This document shows positions 43,801 to 52,499 of a stretch of DNA of 64,000 bases, piece after piece. Each line of letters begins with the position of its first letter. Within the stretch, counting starts at the first letter, position 1. The DNA is taken from NCBI GenBank assembly GCA_910589125.1, contig CAJURX010000004.1:74009-138008 (forward strand). The letters run 5' to 3'. The translations under genes and the position numbers were made by a program. This DNA is from an uncultured Eggerthellaceae bacterium (GTDB taxonomy: Bacteria > Actinomycetota > Coriobacteriia > Coriobacteriales > Eggerthellaceae). The notes under the pieces are model-generated. The model was not told the DNA's origin. It saw nothing but the letters and a program-made list of their open reading frames with translations, and did not search any database.

Positions 43801-46800
43801 CTACATCCATGTTCCAAGGTCGAGCGGGAAGGGCGCTACGGTGCCATCAGGGTCGAAGGGGATGCGCTCGGTAGGGCACGATGCCGTCATCACGACCCCC
43901 TCCTCATCGCCCGGCGCATTGGAGCGGTGCAAGGACGCGCCGATGAAGCTCCATTCGCTGACTGCATCCTCCCATGTGCCCGGCTCGAAGTACACGATCC
44001 ATCTGCCAGATGCACTATACGAGATGCTGTTCCCGAGATCGCGCCCAGCCAAGATGACCTGCTTCGCATCCTCTGAGATATAGGCACCCAGGGCGTCGCG
44101 CAGGATGAGCGTGCTCTTCGCAGGATTGCCGACGTAGCTGCCGCTCACGACGAGCGATCCCGCCGGGATGACCGTCTGAGCTCCGTCGTAGATGCCATCA
44201 GCAGAAGCACGCAGGGTGATATCGGAATCCACGCGGCCGATCCCCGCCGCATCGCCCTCGTCAAGAGAGACGGCATCGGGCAATGACCCGATCACATCCA
44301 GCTCAGCGATGGAGATGGGGTCATCGGAAGCTGCATCCAGGTCGGACACGCGCAGATACGATGCGCTCTGCACGCTGATGCGCGATCCCTCCCCTGCCGC
44401 ATTCGGCATCACCATAGCGCGCGTGAAGTACACGGTCGCGCACGAGGAGGTGGCGAACGTGCTCGCACCTATCTCCTTGTATCCCACGCTCGTCCAGTTC
44501 ACGCCGTCATCGCTCACCTGCACCCAGAGCCGCTTGAACGTGGCCGCCGCATCCGCGCCCGGGAAGTAGCGGATGCCGCACGCATCGGTGCGCTTGTTGA
44601 ATGCGATGGTGATGGACGCGTAGCTGCTCGGATCGGTCACCGCGCCGCCGAGCGCGCCTGCCGCCTCATGGACGCGCGTGCCCTGATAGGCCGTCGCTGT
44701 GCTGCCGTCCACGATAGCTGCCGGATCGTCTGCGCTCTCCATCGTGGAGGTCACGGTCCAGTACGCCTTGTTGAGGTTGCGCGGGAAATCAGCCTGCACC
44801 TCTCCGGCCATGGTGGCATCAGAGCGCATGAGCGCCGTGTCCACCGCACGAACGGAATACATGAGGGTCTGCCCATTGTCCGAGGTCAAGCGATCCGTGA
44901 ATGAGGCCTGACCCGCAGGGACGAAGCCGACGACCACGCGCGTGCTCTCATCAGCGCCCACTTGGCGCAGCACCTCGAAGCCCTGGTTCGCCGCCACGCG
45001 TTCGCCATCCCGAAGCGCGATCCCCGTGATCTTGACGCATCCGTCATCCGTGGCAGCCGCTTGCACCGTTGCCGCGACCTGCTGGACATCAGCCTGCGCC
45101 ACGGCCATCTCCTTCTTATGGGAGTCGTCATCCATGTACTGGAGAGCGCGTGGCTCAGCCGGGAACGTGGCTGCATACTGCGCCGTCTCCGCATTGAACG
45201 GGATGCCCCACGCTGTGAAGAAGCTGGTCAGATCCTTCCCCGAAGCAGCGCAGGCAAGCCGGATGAATGCATCGTCGGCGCTGACGCCATCGAGCACGAG
45301 TCCCGCGGGAGCCTTGGCAGGGTTGCGCACGTACGCGTTCATGCGCGCGAAGAGGGAGCCGTCCATGAGCGCATCCGCGCTGTCGAACATGGTGTAGGAA
45401 TACCCCTCGTCATAGGCTAGGTGCAGCTGCCACAGCACCGCGATGCCCAGATCGTTCGACAGATCGTCCAACTTGCCGCCCACACCCGCATTCAGGTGCG
45501 CTATGACATCGTCGTAGCTGAAATGCTGCGCGGGCTTGCCGTCGATCATGTTCCCATCTCGGGAGGTCACCAGCTGGGCATAGTAGTCCGTGAGCACCTG
45601 GGGGAATGCCTCTGCGTCGAAGGAGATGGCGCTTGCCACCAGTCGACTGAGATCCCATCCGTAGGTGGTCCCGCGCCGATACCGGCCATCTGCTGTGGTC
45701 AGGAGCTCAGGTGCGGTTCCCAAGCCGATCGCCTCGTACCAATCCAGCGCCACCGCATTCGCCGTCACCTTCATGCCCGAGCTTCCCGCCACCATGTAGC
45801 GGAACGCCATGTGCGTGGTGGGGAGCGCATTGTTCGCGCCATAGGCGGCAACAGCGCTTGCATTCGCAGCATCGGACGCATCGAATAGGCCCGCCTGCTG
45901 ATAGAGGAGCGCGATCATCTTGTCCGTGAAGGGTAGACCCGTGGAGAGCGCGGAGGCCCCGTCCACCTTGCGGTCCGTTTGAGCCTGAGCGAAGCTCTCC
46001 ATCATGAGCGTAGCGGGCACGGAGATGAGCGCGTTATCGGTCACGACCTCCGTAGCGTTCGCGATGCAGAGCTGCTCGTTGAAGCCCTCCTCGTGGCCGC
46101 CCTCAGCATGCAGGCTGCGAATGCGATCCGCATAGACGGTCAGCTCTGCAGCATAGGTGACGCACGCCTGCTTGACCTTGATGTTGTCCGTCACGCCGTG
46201 CAGATCGAGCAGGGGCACCTGCTGCCCTCCGATCACCTTCACCTCATACGCCGGACAGCCCGCCCTCTCGTATTCCACATACAGCGCGCCGCCGCTCTCC
46301 ACACCATAGCCATCCCGCTCGGGGAGCGTGAAGCTGTTCGCACCCAGATTGAGGTAGCCCAGCGACTGCGAGAGCGCACTCTCGCTCCCCCGATGCTGTG
46401 CGTAGATCAGCTTGAGCTCCGTAGCCGTGCTGGACGGCGCATCCCCCATGCCGGACACGGGCGTCACGAGCACCTGCACCTTCGTCCCTGCGTAGGCCAC
46501 CGAACCGGTAGGCTGCCATGCATTCGTGCCACGCACCTGCTCCGTAGCGCCGTAGATCTCCGGACGCGTGGTCACGACGCGCGCATCCTGCCCTTCGAGC
46601 AGATTCGCCGCCATGTCCAGCTCTTCCAGGAGCTCATCAGCGTCCCAATAGCGCTCCTCCGTCACATTGGGATCCATGAGCGTCTCAGGGTCCGTTGCGT
46701 TCACCAGGTCGCGCAGCTCCTGGATCATCCCCGCATCCACACCCTGCGCCAGCTCCGTCTTGAGCGAACCGAGCTTGAAGAGCGCCTCGATGCTCTCCTC

Positions 46801-49404
46801 CAAGGTGGTCGCCTCGTAGAACGCCAGCTCGGAGATGGTCATCTGCGCACCATCTTCCCGTTTGATGATGATGTCCACGCTGCGCACGTTCGATATGGGT
46901 TCGGGCAGCTTGACCATGATCGTGTTGGTGGCCTCAGAGGTGACGCCATCCCGCGTAGGAGCTTGCTTCCACGTGATGCCGCTCCGCTTGTCGAATGTCT
47001 TGGTGAGGCGGCTATCCGTGGAGACCATGACGCCGACATCGAGGATGCCCTCAGCATAGCCCTGACCCAGGTTGGTGGACACCGCCATCTCCCTAATCCG
47101 ATGCGGGCTCCTGAACACCACCGAGGCGGCATCGCTCCAGACAGGATCCTTCCCCTCTGCCACCTCATAGGTGGTGTTGTAATCCCCGTCGACCAGCTTC
47201 GCGCCCTCTTCTTCGCTGCCGCCAGCCTTCACGCTCTTGAACACATCCGTTGGCAGGTACGCATCCTTGTCTTGCACCGTGCGATTGATCAGGTTGAACC
47301 ACGGGACCTTCGTGGTCACGTATGTGGTGCGCGCCGTTGCACGCGGAGGCGTCCCGTTCTTGTCGCTCGAACCGAAGCGGTCGTTGTTCGCCACCACATA
47401 GAAGGTGTAGTCGGTCTTGTTCTCCAGCCCCCGGACCGTCTTCGTGGTGTCCGTCGTGGTGATGCGCCTGAACTCCGAGCTTCCCGCCTTCGCGTAGCAG
47501 AGCGTATAGCTATCCGCGCGGTCCACCGCATTCCACGTGGCCGTGATCTCGCAGTAGCCCGCCGTGAGCTGAGGGGCGTCCGGATTCGCGGGCGGCGTGG
47601 TCAGCTCAGGTGCCACCTCGAGCTCATATCCGTAGCCGCTCTTGGCGTCATCCTTGCTGACAGCCTGCACGCGCAGCACATACACCACGCCATTCTCCAG
47701 GGGCTTGCCTGCGAACGTGGTGATGGCAAGGGACGTGCTGGTCGTGAGGCGCGTCTCTGCAGGCTCCTTGCCGTTCTTGATGCTGACCTCCACCTCATAG
47801 CCCACAGCATCCTGCGCCGCAGCCCAGGCCACCTCGATCAGGCGGTCGGCCACCTTCGTCACCTCGAAGCCCTCGGGGATGGTGGGAAGCACCGGCTCCG
47901 GCTCGATCGGGTCGGGCTGATCAGGGGCGGGATCGGTGGTGGCCGCATAGGCGATGCGCTTCAAGCGGACCATCGTGTCGTCCGGACCCGCCGCCTCCGT
48001 GAAGGCGAAGTCAGCGTTCCAGACCTTGACGTTCTCGCCTAGGTCCACATGCACGTAACCGCGTCCGCGATCGATGATCGCGCTCACGCCAGGGAGCAGA
48101 TCGGGATCGGAGGCCTGGTATCTGCTGTCGCAGGGAATGGGGATGGACAGCTCGTGATCCTCCCCGTCGCGCTCGAACTTGAGGTCGAGCGTTCCAGCGA
48201 GCGGCATGCTCGCGCCGGTGCCCGCCTCGATGGGAGCATACAGGGTGATGCGGTCCATGAGCAGTCCGCCCGTCTCGAGCGGCAGCTCCACGGGAGCATC
48301 CTCGGACACGGGCTGCTTGGTGGCGCCAGGAACCATATTCGCGCTGTTCGTGAGCCCCACGACCGCGCCCGCACCGTTGGAGAGACCCAACAGCGCTTCC
48401 TTGGCGGCATCCCCCGTCAACACCACGCCATCCACGACGATGCTGGTGCCTTCGGGGACCTCCGGCTCCACCTGCGTTCCATCCGGGGACTCCGTGACGC
48501 GCGCAGGTGCCTTCGCCGTCTGCCCCTTGCATGCGGTCAGCACCTGAACGTCCTTGAGGCCGATGGCGCCATCCGAGGTCATGTCGAACCTAAGATCGGT
48601 GCTGCCGGTGACATACGCCTCAGCTATCAGACGCGAATCCTCATCATCTATGGCACCATTGCCGTCGAAGTCACCATACGGGATGAGACCAGCGTACTGG
48701 GCGAACTCATCTGAGGCGGAAGCAGCGTCATCGATCATGCCGAATGCATGCTTGATGCCGTCCTTGAACTCCACGCGATGCGTGAGCGGTAGATGCCCCG
48801 CCCCCGTGATGGTGATGTCGTGCGCTCCTGCTGCGATGCCCGTGAGGGTTGCCGTCCAGATGGTGCCCGCGCCGCCCGATATGGCGAAGGGGGCAGACGC
48901 GCTGCCAACGGTGAGCGTGAGAGGGTCCGCCGCTGCACCCATGGCCTTCGGGAAGCCCGTGCGGAACGTGACCTCCAAGCTGGCACCGCTCGCCTGGCGG
49001 GACTTGTCTATCTGGACCGGGGCATCCACCTCCGGCTCTGCCTCGGGCTCCTCATCCCCAGGATCGCCCCCGCCGGTGAAGAAGTCCACGATGCTCTCCA
49101 ACAGCGACGGATCTTCGCTTCCATCGGAAGCCTGCTCCGCCTCGGGCGCAGCACCCGTGCCATCTGCCTCTTCGTTGAACACGGGCTCTCTCAGCTCTTC
49201 GGCCTGGGCACCCTCTTCATCCGCAGGCGATGCCTCCACCTTGACCGGACCCGCAGCGTCCTCAGGGAGCACCTGTGCTGTCTCAGGGGCTGCTCGAAGG
49301 GCATCTTGGCCATCAGCGCTCTCTTGCGCAAAGGCGGTTGCCGGGACCCCATACAGGGAGAAAGCGAGCGCGAACGCGCACAGGCTGGAAACGACCCTCT
49401 TCAC
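43801..49404 (-). CDS. Giant secreted multidomain protein: dockerin-like, Fn3, F5/8C and M60-like domains
   Basis: Secreted protein of 1867 aa from the GTG with a perfect AGGAGG. The signal peptide is about 1-27. After an acidic spacer come a beta domain and a dockerin-like pair of calcium loops (243-293: DFDGNGAIDDED and DMTSDGAIGLKD). Two Fn3 domains (508-597, 610-697) and an F5/8C-type domain (717-863) follow. An M60/enhancin-like region (952-1417) has NSFTLPERDGYG and GGALYVEYER, then a second F5/8C domain (1545-1705) and a C-terminal beta domain. The M60 zinc motif HExxH is not visible where expected (GTTYGWDLSRLVASA, 1245-1259). There is no wall anchor of its own; the LPXTG partner downstream may hold it. 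Likely a host-glycan or mucin-binding adhesin. Confidence 0.85.
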   Translation of the reverse strand: MKRVVSSLCAFALAFSLYGVPATAFAQESADGQDALRAAPETAQVLPEDAAGPVKVEASPADEEGAQAEELREPVFNEEADGTGAAPEAEQASDGSEDPSLLESIVDFFTGGGDPGDEEPEAEPEVDAPVQIDKSRQASGASLEVTFRTGFPKAMGAAADPLTLTVGSASAPFAISGGAGTIWTATLTGIAAGAHDITITGAGHLPLTHRVEFKDGIKHAFGMIDDAASASDEFAQYAGLIPYGDFDGNGAIDDEDSRLIAEAYVTGSTDLRFDMTSDGAIGLKDVQVLTACKGQTAKAPARVTESPDGTQVEPEVPEGTSIVVDGVVLTGDAAKEALLGLSNGAGAVVGLTNSANMVPGATKQPVSEDAPVELPLETGGLLMDRITLYAPIEAGTGASMPLAGTLDLKFERDGEDHELSIPIPCDSRYQASDPDLLPGVSAIIDRGRGYVHVDLGENVKVWNADFAFTEAAGPDDTMVRLKRIAYAATTDPAPDQPDPIEPEPVLPTIPEGFEVTKVADRLIEVAWAAAQDAVGYEVEVSIKNGKEPAETRLTTSTSLAITTFAGKPLENGVVYVLRVQAVSKDDAKSGYGYELEVAPELTTPPANPDAPQLTAGYCEITATWNAVDRADSYTLCYAKAGSSEFRRITTTDTTKTVRGLENKTDYTFYVVANNDRFGSSDKNGTPPRATARTTYVTTKVPWFNLINRTVQDKDAYLPTDVFKSVKAGGSEEEGAKLVDGDYNTTYEVAEGKDPVWSDAASVVFRSPHRIREMAVSTNLGQGYAEGILDVGVMVSTDSRLTKTFDKRSGITWKQAPTRDGVTSEATNTIMVKLPEPISNVRSVDIIIKREDGAQMTISELAFYEATTLEESIEALFKLGSLKTELAQGVDAGMIQELRDLVNATDPETLMDPNVTEERYWDADELLEELDMAANLLEGQDARVVTTRPEIYGATEQVRGTNAWQPTGSVAYAGTKVQVLVTPVSGMGDAPSSTATELKLIYAQHRGSESALSQSLGYLNLGANSFTLPERDGYGVESGGALYVEYERAGCPAYEVKVIGGQQVPLLDLHGVTDNIKVKQACVTYAAELTVYADRIRSLHAEGGHEEGFNEQLCIANATEVVTDNALISVPATLMMESFAQAQTDRKVDGASALSTGLPFTDKMIALLYQQAGLFDASDAANASAVAAYGANNALPTTHMAFRYMVAGSSGMKVTANAVALDWYEAIGLGTAPELLTTADGRYRRGTTYGWDLSRLVASAISFDAEAFPQVLTDYYAQLVTSRDGNMIDGKPAQHFSYDDVIAHLNAGVGGKLDDLSNDLGIAVLWQLHLAYDEGYSYTMFDSADALMDGSLFARMNAYVRNPAKAPAGLVLDGVSADDAFIRLACAASGKDLTSFFTAWGIPFNAETAQYAATFPAEPRALQYMDDDSHKKEMAVAQADVQQVAATVQAAATDDGCVKITGIALRDGERVAANQGFEVLRQVGADESTRVVVGFVPAGQASFTDRLTSDNGQTLMYSVRAVDTALMRSDATMAGEVQADFPRNLNKAYWTVTSTMESADDPAAIVDGSTATAYQGTRVHEAAGALGGAVTDPSSYASITIAFNKRTDACGIRYFPGADAAATFKRLWVQVSDDGVNWTSVGYKEIGASTFATSSCATVYFTRAMVMPNAAGEGSRISVQSASYLRVSDLDAASDDPISIAELDVIGSLPDAVSLDEGDAAGIGRVDSDITLRASADGIYDGAQTVIPAGSLVVSGSYVGNPAKSTLILRDALGAYISEDAKQVILAGRDLGNSISYSASGRWIVYFEPGTWEDAVSEWSFIGASLHRSNAPGDEEGVVMTASCPTERIPFDPDGTVAPFPLDLGTWM
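48526..48680 (-). other. Dockerin-like segment within the giant surface protein
   Basis: Encodes residues about 243-293. Two 12-residue loops, DFDGNGAIDDED and DMTSDGAIGLKD, each have acidic or Asn residues at positions 1, 5 and 12 (with position 3 acidic in the first), as in dockerin calcium sites, each followed by a helical stretch. Confidence 0.65.
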
Positions 49405-49529
49405 TCTCAGACCTCCTGACCTGAGCGGTGATCCACACCGATGCACGGTGCGCATTGCGAGAGCATGAGTCCCCACGCACCGCACGCAAAGCGATAAGCG
49501 CACTCCTCCCGCAATCTGTCTTACGCGGG

Positions 49530-49538
49530 ATTATAGCA
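49530..49538 (-). promoter_or_regulatory. Extended -10 promoter of the surface-protein operon
   Basis: TGCTATAAT on the minus strand, a perfect extended -10. It predicts a leader of about 115 nt before the GTG at 49404; the leader starts with an inverted repeat CCCGC/GCGGG. Confidence 0.6.
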
Positions 49539-49602
49539 ACAGGGAAGCGAATGAATGCGCACCCGAACGGGGAAATGGCCGCGCACACAAGGGGCACATG
49601 AC

Positions 49603-49657
49603 GTCAGCCAGCCCACAAGGCGCATCGCAGAGCCGCTGCAGGGACGGCTCGGCTGAC
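49603..49657. repeat. Two-tier inverted repeat between the surface-protein operon and the acetyltransferase/PLD gene
   Basis: Outer arms GTCAGCC / GGCTGAC and inner arms GAGCCG / CGGCTC can fold into a stacked hairpin with one internal bulge. It follows the stop at 49677 and may terminate that gene, but has no T-run. Confidence 0.4.
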
Positions 49658-49676
49658 CCACCGCAACGACGACTGC

Positions 49677-51176
49677 TCACCGATCCTGGCAGACAGACGC
49701 CTCGTCATCGCTCACGGGAACGAGGCACGCCTCGATCCGATCGAACTTCTCCTGCGTGGTCATCTGCAGATATGAGATGTCCGGGAAGGCCTCGATGAAC
49801 CTCTCGTTGTCCAGCTTGCATGCACATCCATCCCAGAGCGTCGCATACTCCTCGTACATGTTGTCATGCAGCTTGCTGCTGCCGTTCGTCACCAGCGTGA
49901 AGAAATCCCGTGCGGTCGCCTCGCGCTTGCTGTCGGGATGCGTGCCGCGCTTCGCACCATAATATGAATAGGGGCTCGTGACGATCGTGTTGTCTATGCG
50001 ATAGATGTCATTGAAGAAGGGTTTCTCGCTGAAGCGGAACTCGCAGCGATCCGCGACATCCGAGCACTGCACCCCTTTATCGCAGATCAAGGTCATCCGG
50101 AACAGCTTGATGTAGTTGTTGATGGTCTTGTCCTTGTCATCGTAGATCAGCTCATATGCCTTCGACCAGGGCGGCGAAGAGAGCACGCGAAGGCGCACCC
50201 CACGTGAGACCGCGCGCTGCAGGTAGGAGGCCATGCTCGAATTCAAGATGTGGCGGCATCCCGAGAGCCAGATGGCATCATGAGCATGATGAACGCGCTC
50301 GATCAAGAGCATCTGCTTGTCGAAGTTGAGCTGGTCGATGCCGAACTCCTTCATGTCCAACAGGTACTCTTCGTTGCGCGCCAGCCGATACTGCGACACT
50401 GCGTCGATGATGAGGCACACGGCGGACACGAGGAGCGATGTCGTGAATGCCAGCAGCAGCTCTCCCGCCACTTCGCCGAACCCATTGAGCGCATAGGCCA
50501 CAGCGGTCAAGATGGTCAACAGGATCAAGATGCCGGCGATGACGAACGAGCTGAGCGTATGCGTGCTGAGCAGCCGCTGCATGACCCCCGCTCGCTGCGT
50601 GGAGAGGTCCTTGCGGTAGTACACGGTGTCGATCCCGTCTCCCCGGTCATCTCGCAAGCGCTTCACAAGGCTGAATCCGAGCTGCTCGAGGATATGGATA
50701 TGGGCACCGTTCGCCTTGCTCGCATCCTTGCTGTCCCACGTGCGCGTGGCAACGGGCTCCAAGATGCCACCTTCGTCGACGATGAAGGCGAAGAGCTCGC
50801 TATACAGATCGTAGGTGAGGCGCAGTCCACGGTACGGCTCATCGACCAGAACAGTGGTGACGTAATTGCATGGGTGACGGTCTCCCCCAAGGTCGCGACA
50901 GGTGTAGTGCTGTCGGAAGCTGAGGAATGCCGCCACCCTATCCTCGGCACCGTCCGTATCCAGAGCCAGGATGAAATGCTGCTCGCTCAGCGCAGCCAGA
51001 TACTTGTCGATCGCGTGATCCGATCCGCTGCCCGCGGCGGGGCCAAGCGCTTCCTGCGTGGAGCTCTCGCGCTGCGACAAAGGCGGGATGAACGCATCAT
51101 CATAGGTGATGAGCAGATCCCTGACCTGCTTCGTGATCGCTTCGTCATGCAGTCCGTTGCTATAGGTGAAATGCAT
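49677..51176 (-). CDS. N-acetyltransferase-like / membrane / phospholipase-D-like fusion protein
   Basis: Protein of 499 aa from the ATG; GGAAG lies about 9 nt upstream. The N-terminal domain (about 1-190) resembles a GNAT fold: YVTTVLVDEPYRGLRLTYDLYSEL with the acetyl-CoA loop at YRGLRL, then LEQLGFSLVKR. Two membrane helices follow (about 207-230 and 235-258). The C-terminal half (about 285-440) reads like a PLD-superfamily domain (AIWLSGCRHILNSSMASYLQRA, GVRLRVLSSPPW), but no HKD motif is seen. Both domains are probably cytoplasmic. It has its own extended -10 promoter. Function unknown; the combination suggests a membrane-associated sensor or effector. Confidence 0.72.
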   Translation of the reverse strand: MHFTYSNGLHDEAITKQVRDLLITYDDAFIPPLSQRESSTQEALGPAAGSGSDHAIDKYLAALSEQHFILALDTDGAEDRVAAFLSFRQHYTCRDLGGDRHPCNYVTTVLVDEPYRGLRLTYDLYSELFAFIVDEGGILEPVATRTWDSKDASKANGAHIHILEQLGFSLVKRLRDDRGDGIDTVYYRKDLSTQRAGVMQRLLSTHTLSSFVIAGILILLTILTAVAYALNGFGEVAGELLLAFTTSLLVSAVCLIIDAVSQYRLARNEEYLLDMKEFGIDQLNFDKQMLLIERVHHAHDAIWLSGCRHILNSSMASYLQRAVSRGVRLRVLSSPPWSKAYELIYDDKDKTINNYIKLFRMTLICDKGVQCSDVADRCEFRFSEKPFFNDIYRIDNTIVTSPYSYYGAKRGTHPDSKREATARDFFTLVTNGSSKLHDNMYEEYATLWDGCACKLDNERFIEAFPDISYLQMTTQEKFDRIEACLVPVSDDEASVCQDR

Positions 51177-51217
51177 AGGGGGTGCTTCCTTCGCAGAGAG
51201 CGCACTGTGATGGCACG

Positions 51218-51226
51218 ATTGTAGCA
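51218..51226 (-). promoter_or_regulatory. Extended -10 promoter of the fusion-protein gene
   Basis: TGCTACAAT on the minus strand, about 42 bp before the ATG at 51176. It separates this gene from the SDR upstream. Confidence 0.55.
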
Positions 51227-51272
51227 AACGCGCACATCAGCAGCTGAGCGTTGTGCTCGGCGGACAGCACGC

Positions 51273-52025
51273 TTACGGACGCGAGAGACCATCCACGGGA
51301 ATGACCGCACCTGAGATGTAGTTCGACATCTCGGAAGCCAGGAACAGGAATGCATTCGCGATATCCCCCGGCTCGCCCATGCGCCCGAGCGGGATTGATT
51401 CGATCAGCGGCTTGATGATGGATTCAGGCAGCGCATCCACCATATCCGTATGAGTGACGCCCGGCGCAACGGCATTCACGCGGATATCATGCTTCGCCAG
51501 CTCGCGCGCAAGGGACAGGGTGAGGCCGTTGATGGCGAACTTGGACGTGGGATACGCGCTCCCCGACGGCTGGCCGTACTTGCCCACCATGGAGGACGTG
51601 TTGATGATGGAGCCATGGCCGCCTTGCTCGATCATGATGCGAGCCGCCGCTTGGCTGCACACGAACGGTGCGATCACGTTGATATCCATGACGGACTCGA
51701 ATTCCTCAGTGGTGTAGTCCACGAGCGCGGTGCGCGAGCTGACGCCTGCATTGTTGCAGAGGACATCAAGCCTGCCGAAGCGCTCGACGACGCTGTCGAA
51801 CGCCGCTTTGACGGAGTCCGCGTCCGTCAGGTTCGGGCAGATGCCCATCACACCATCGTGGAAGCCCTCCTCCGCCAGCTTTGCCAGCGCCTGGTCCACC
51901 GTCTCCTGGCGCGAACCGCAGAGAGCCACGCTCGCGCCCTGGTCCAGGAAATGCTTCACGATCGTGTATCCGATGCCGCGCGTACCGCCCGTTACGACTG
52001 CCACCTTGCCATCAACGATGCCCAT
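51273..52025 (-). CDS. Short-chain dehydrogenase/reductase, BaiA-like
   Basis: NAD(P)-dependent oxidoreductase of 250 aa. Classical SDR features: TGGTRGIG (12-19), NNAG (91-94), catalytic Ser144/145, Tyr158 and Lys162 (SAYPTSK), and VAPGVTHTDM. The spacing and motifs GGTRGIG, YPTSK, APGV-x-TDM and VDG-xx-RP at the end resemble bile-acid 3-alpha-hydroxysteroid dehydrogenases (BaiA) more than FabG, but FabG-type or other alcohol substrates remain possible. ATG with AAAGGA. Stands alone, with REP-like repeats between it and tRNA-Phe. Confidence 0.88.
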   Translation of the reverse strand: MGIVDGKVAVVTGGTRGIGYTIVKHFLDQGASVALCGSRQETVDQALAKLAEEGFHDGVMGICPNLTDADSVKAAFDSVVERFGRLDVLCNNAGVSSRTALVDYTTEEFESVMDINVIAPFVCSQAAARIMIEQGGHGSIINTSSMVGKYGQPSGSAYPTSKFAINGLTLSLARELAKHDIRVNAVAPGVTHTDMVDALPESIIKPLIESIPLGRMGEPGDIANAFLFLASEMSNYISGAVIPVDGLSRP

Positions 52026-52338
52026 GCTCTATTCCTTTCGCGAAGATGCTCGTATGGAAGAGAGTATGGCACAGCGCACGAGAGCGCACGCTCGTTCCAG
52101 CACCAACGATGCGCATTCGTTATGAGAGGCGCTTCGGAGCGCAGATCACCTGCGGCCCCGCGCCGGGCCAGGTCACCCCGTAGGGGCGCAGATCGTCTGC
52201 GGCCGTTGCCCAGGGGAAGTTCAACCTGTGGCGTTGCCTCTGTAGGGGTACAGCTCGTCTGCACCCGACGCCCTCATGCGAGGGAGCGCGGATGGGGGAA
52301 TCCCATAGGTGCTGGCTTGCCGGGCACAGACCGGCACG
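52026..52338. other. Intergenic region with REP-like palindromes
   Basis: No gene is seen. Besides the three palindromic units (52136-52266) it holds the SDR promoter region, in which no canonical -35 is evident, and 70 bp of unremarkable sequence next to the tRNA-Phe terminator. Confidence 0.6.
52136..52266. repeat. Three REP-like palindromic units
   Basis: Units at 52136-52157, 52180-52204 and 52242-52266 share a GTAGGGGCGCAGATCGTCTG-like core in which CGCAGA pairs with TCTGCG. Spacing is about 47 and 62 bp. Similar palindromes occur at 15375-15398 and 57106-57123, suggesting a dispersed family. Confidence 0.6.
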
Positions 52339-52361
52339 AAAAAGGCCCCCTTGCGGGGGCC
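52339..52361 (-). terminator. Intrinsic terminator of tRNA-Phe
   Basis: GGCCCCC-GCAA-GGGGGCC followed by TTTTT on the minus strand, 7 bp beyond the tRNA end. Confidence 0.88.
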
Positions 52362-52368
52362 GTGTTCA

Positions 52369-52444
52369 TGGTGGTCGGAGGGGGACTTGAACCCTCGGCA
52401 CGCGGATTTTCAGTCCGCTGCTCTACCAACTGAGCTACCCGACC
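52369..52444 (-). tRNA. tRNA-Phe (anticodon GAA)
   Basis: 76-nt cloverleaf: acceptor GGTCGGG / TCCGACC, D-arm GCTCAGTTGGTAGAGC, anticodon loop CTGAAAA, T-arm GGTTCAAGTCC, discriminator A and encoded CCA. Confidence 0.97.
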
Positions 52445-52470
52445 GGATGAGCGCACATGCGCGTTCGCAT

Positions 52471-52499
52471 ATTCTAGCCAAGCACGCCGCTGCTTGCAA
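52471..52499 (-). promoter_or_regulatory. Promoter of tRNA-Phe inside the prepilin peptidase gene
   Basis: TTGCAA (-35, 52494-52499), 17-bp spacer, TAGAAT (-10, 52471-52476). It overlaps the last codons and stop of the upstream gene. Confidence 0.65.

Noticed and set aside
45979..48042. Long plus-strand open frames opposite the giant surface protein, and similar ones opposite purL (11375-12982, 9227-10663) and near 38057-39943
   Set aside because: They have biased, repetitive Arg/His/Leu-rich composition, no start signals and no recognisable domains. They are byproducts of GC-rich coding sequence on the other strand.
49677..51176. Cardiolipin synthase or phospholipase D
   Set aside because: The C-terminal half looks PLD-like, but neither of the two HKD motifs required for catalysis is present.
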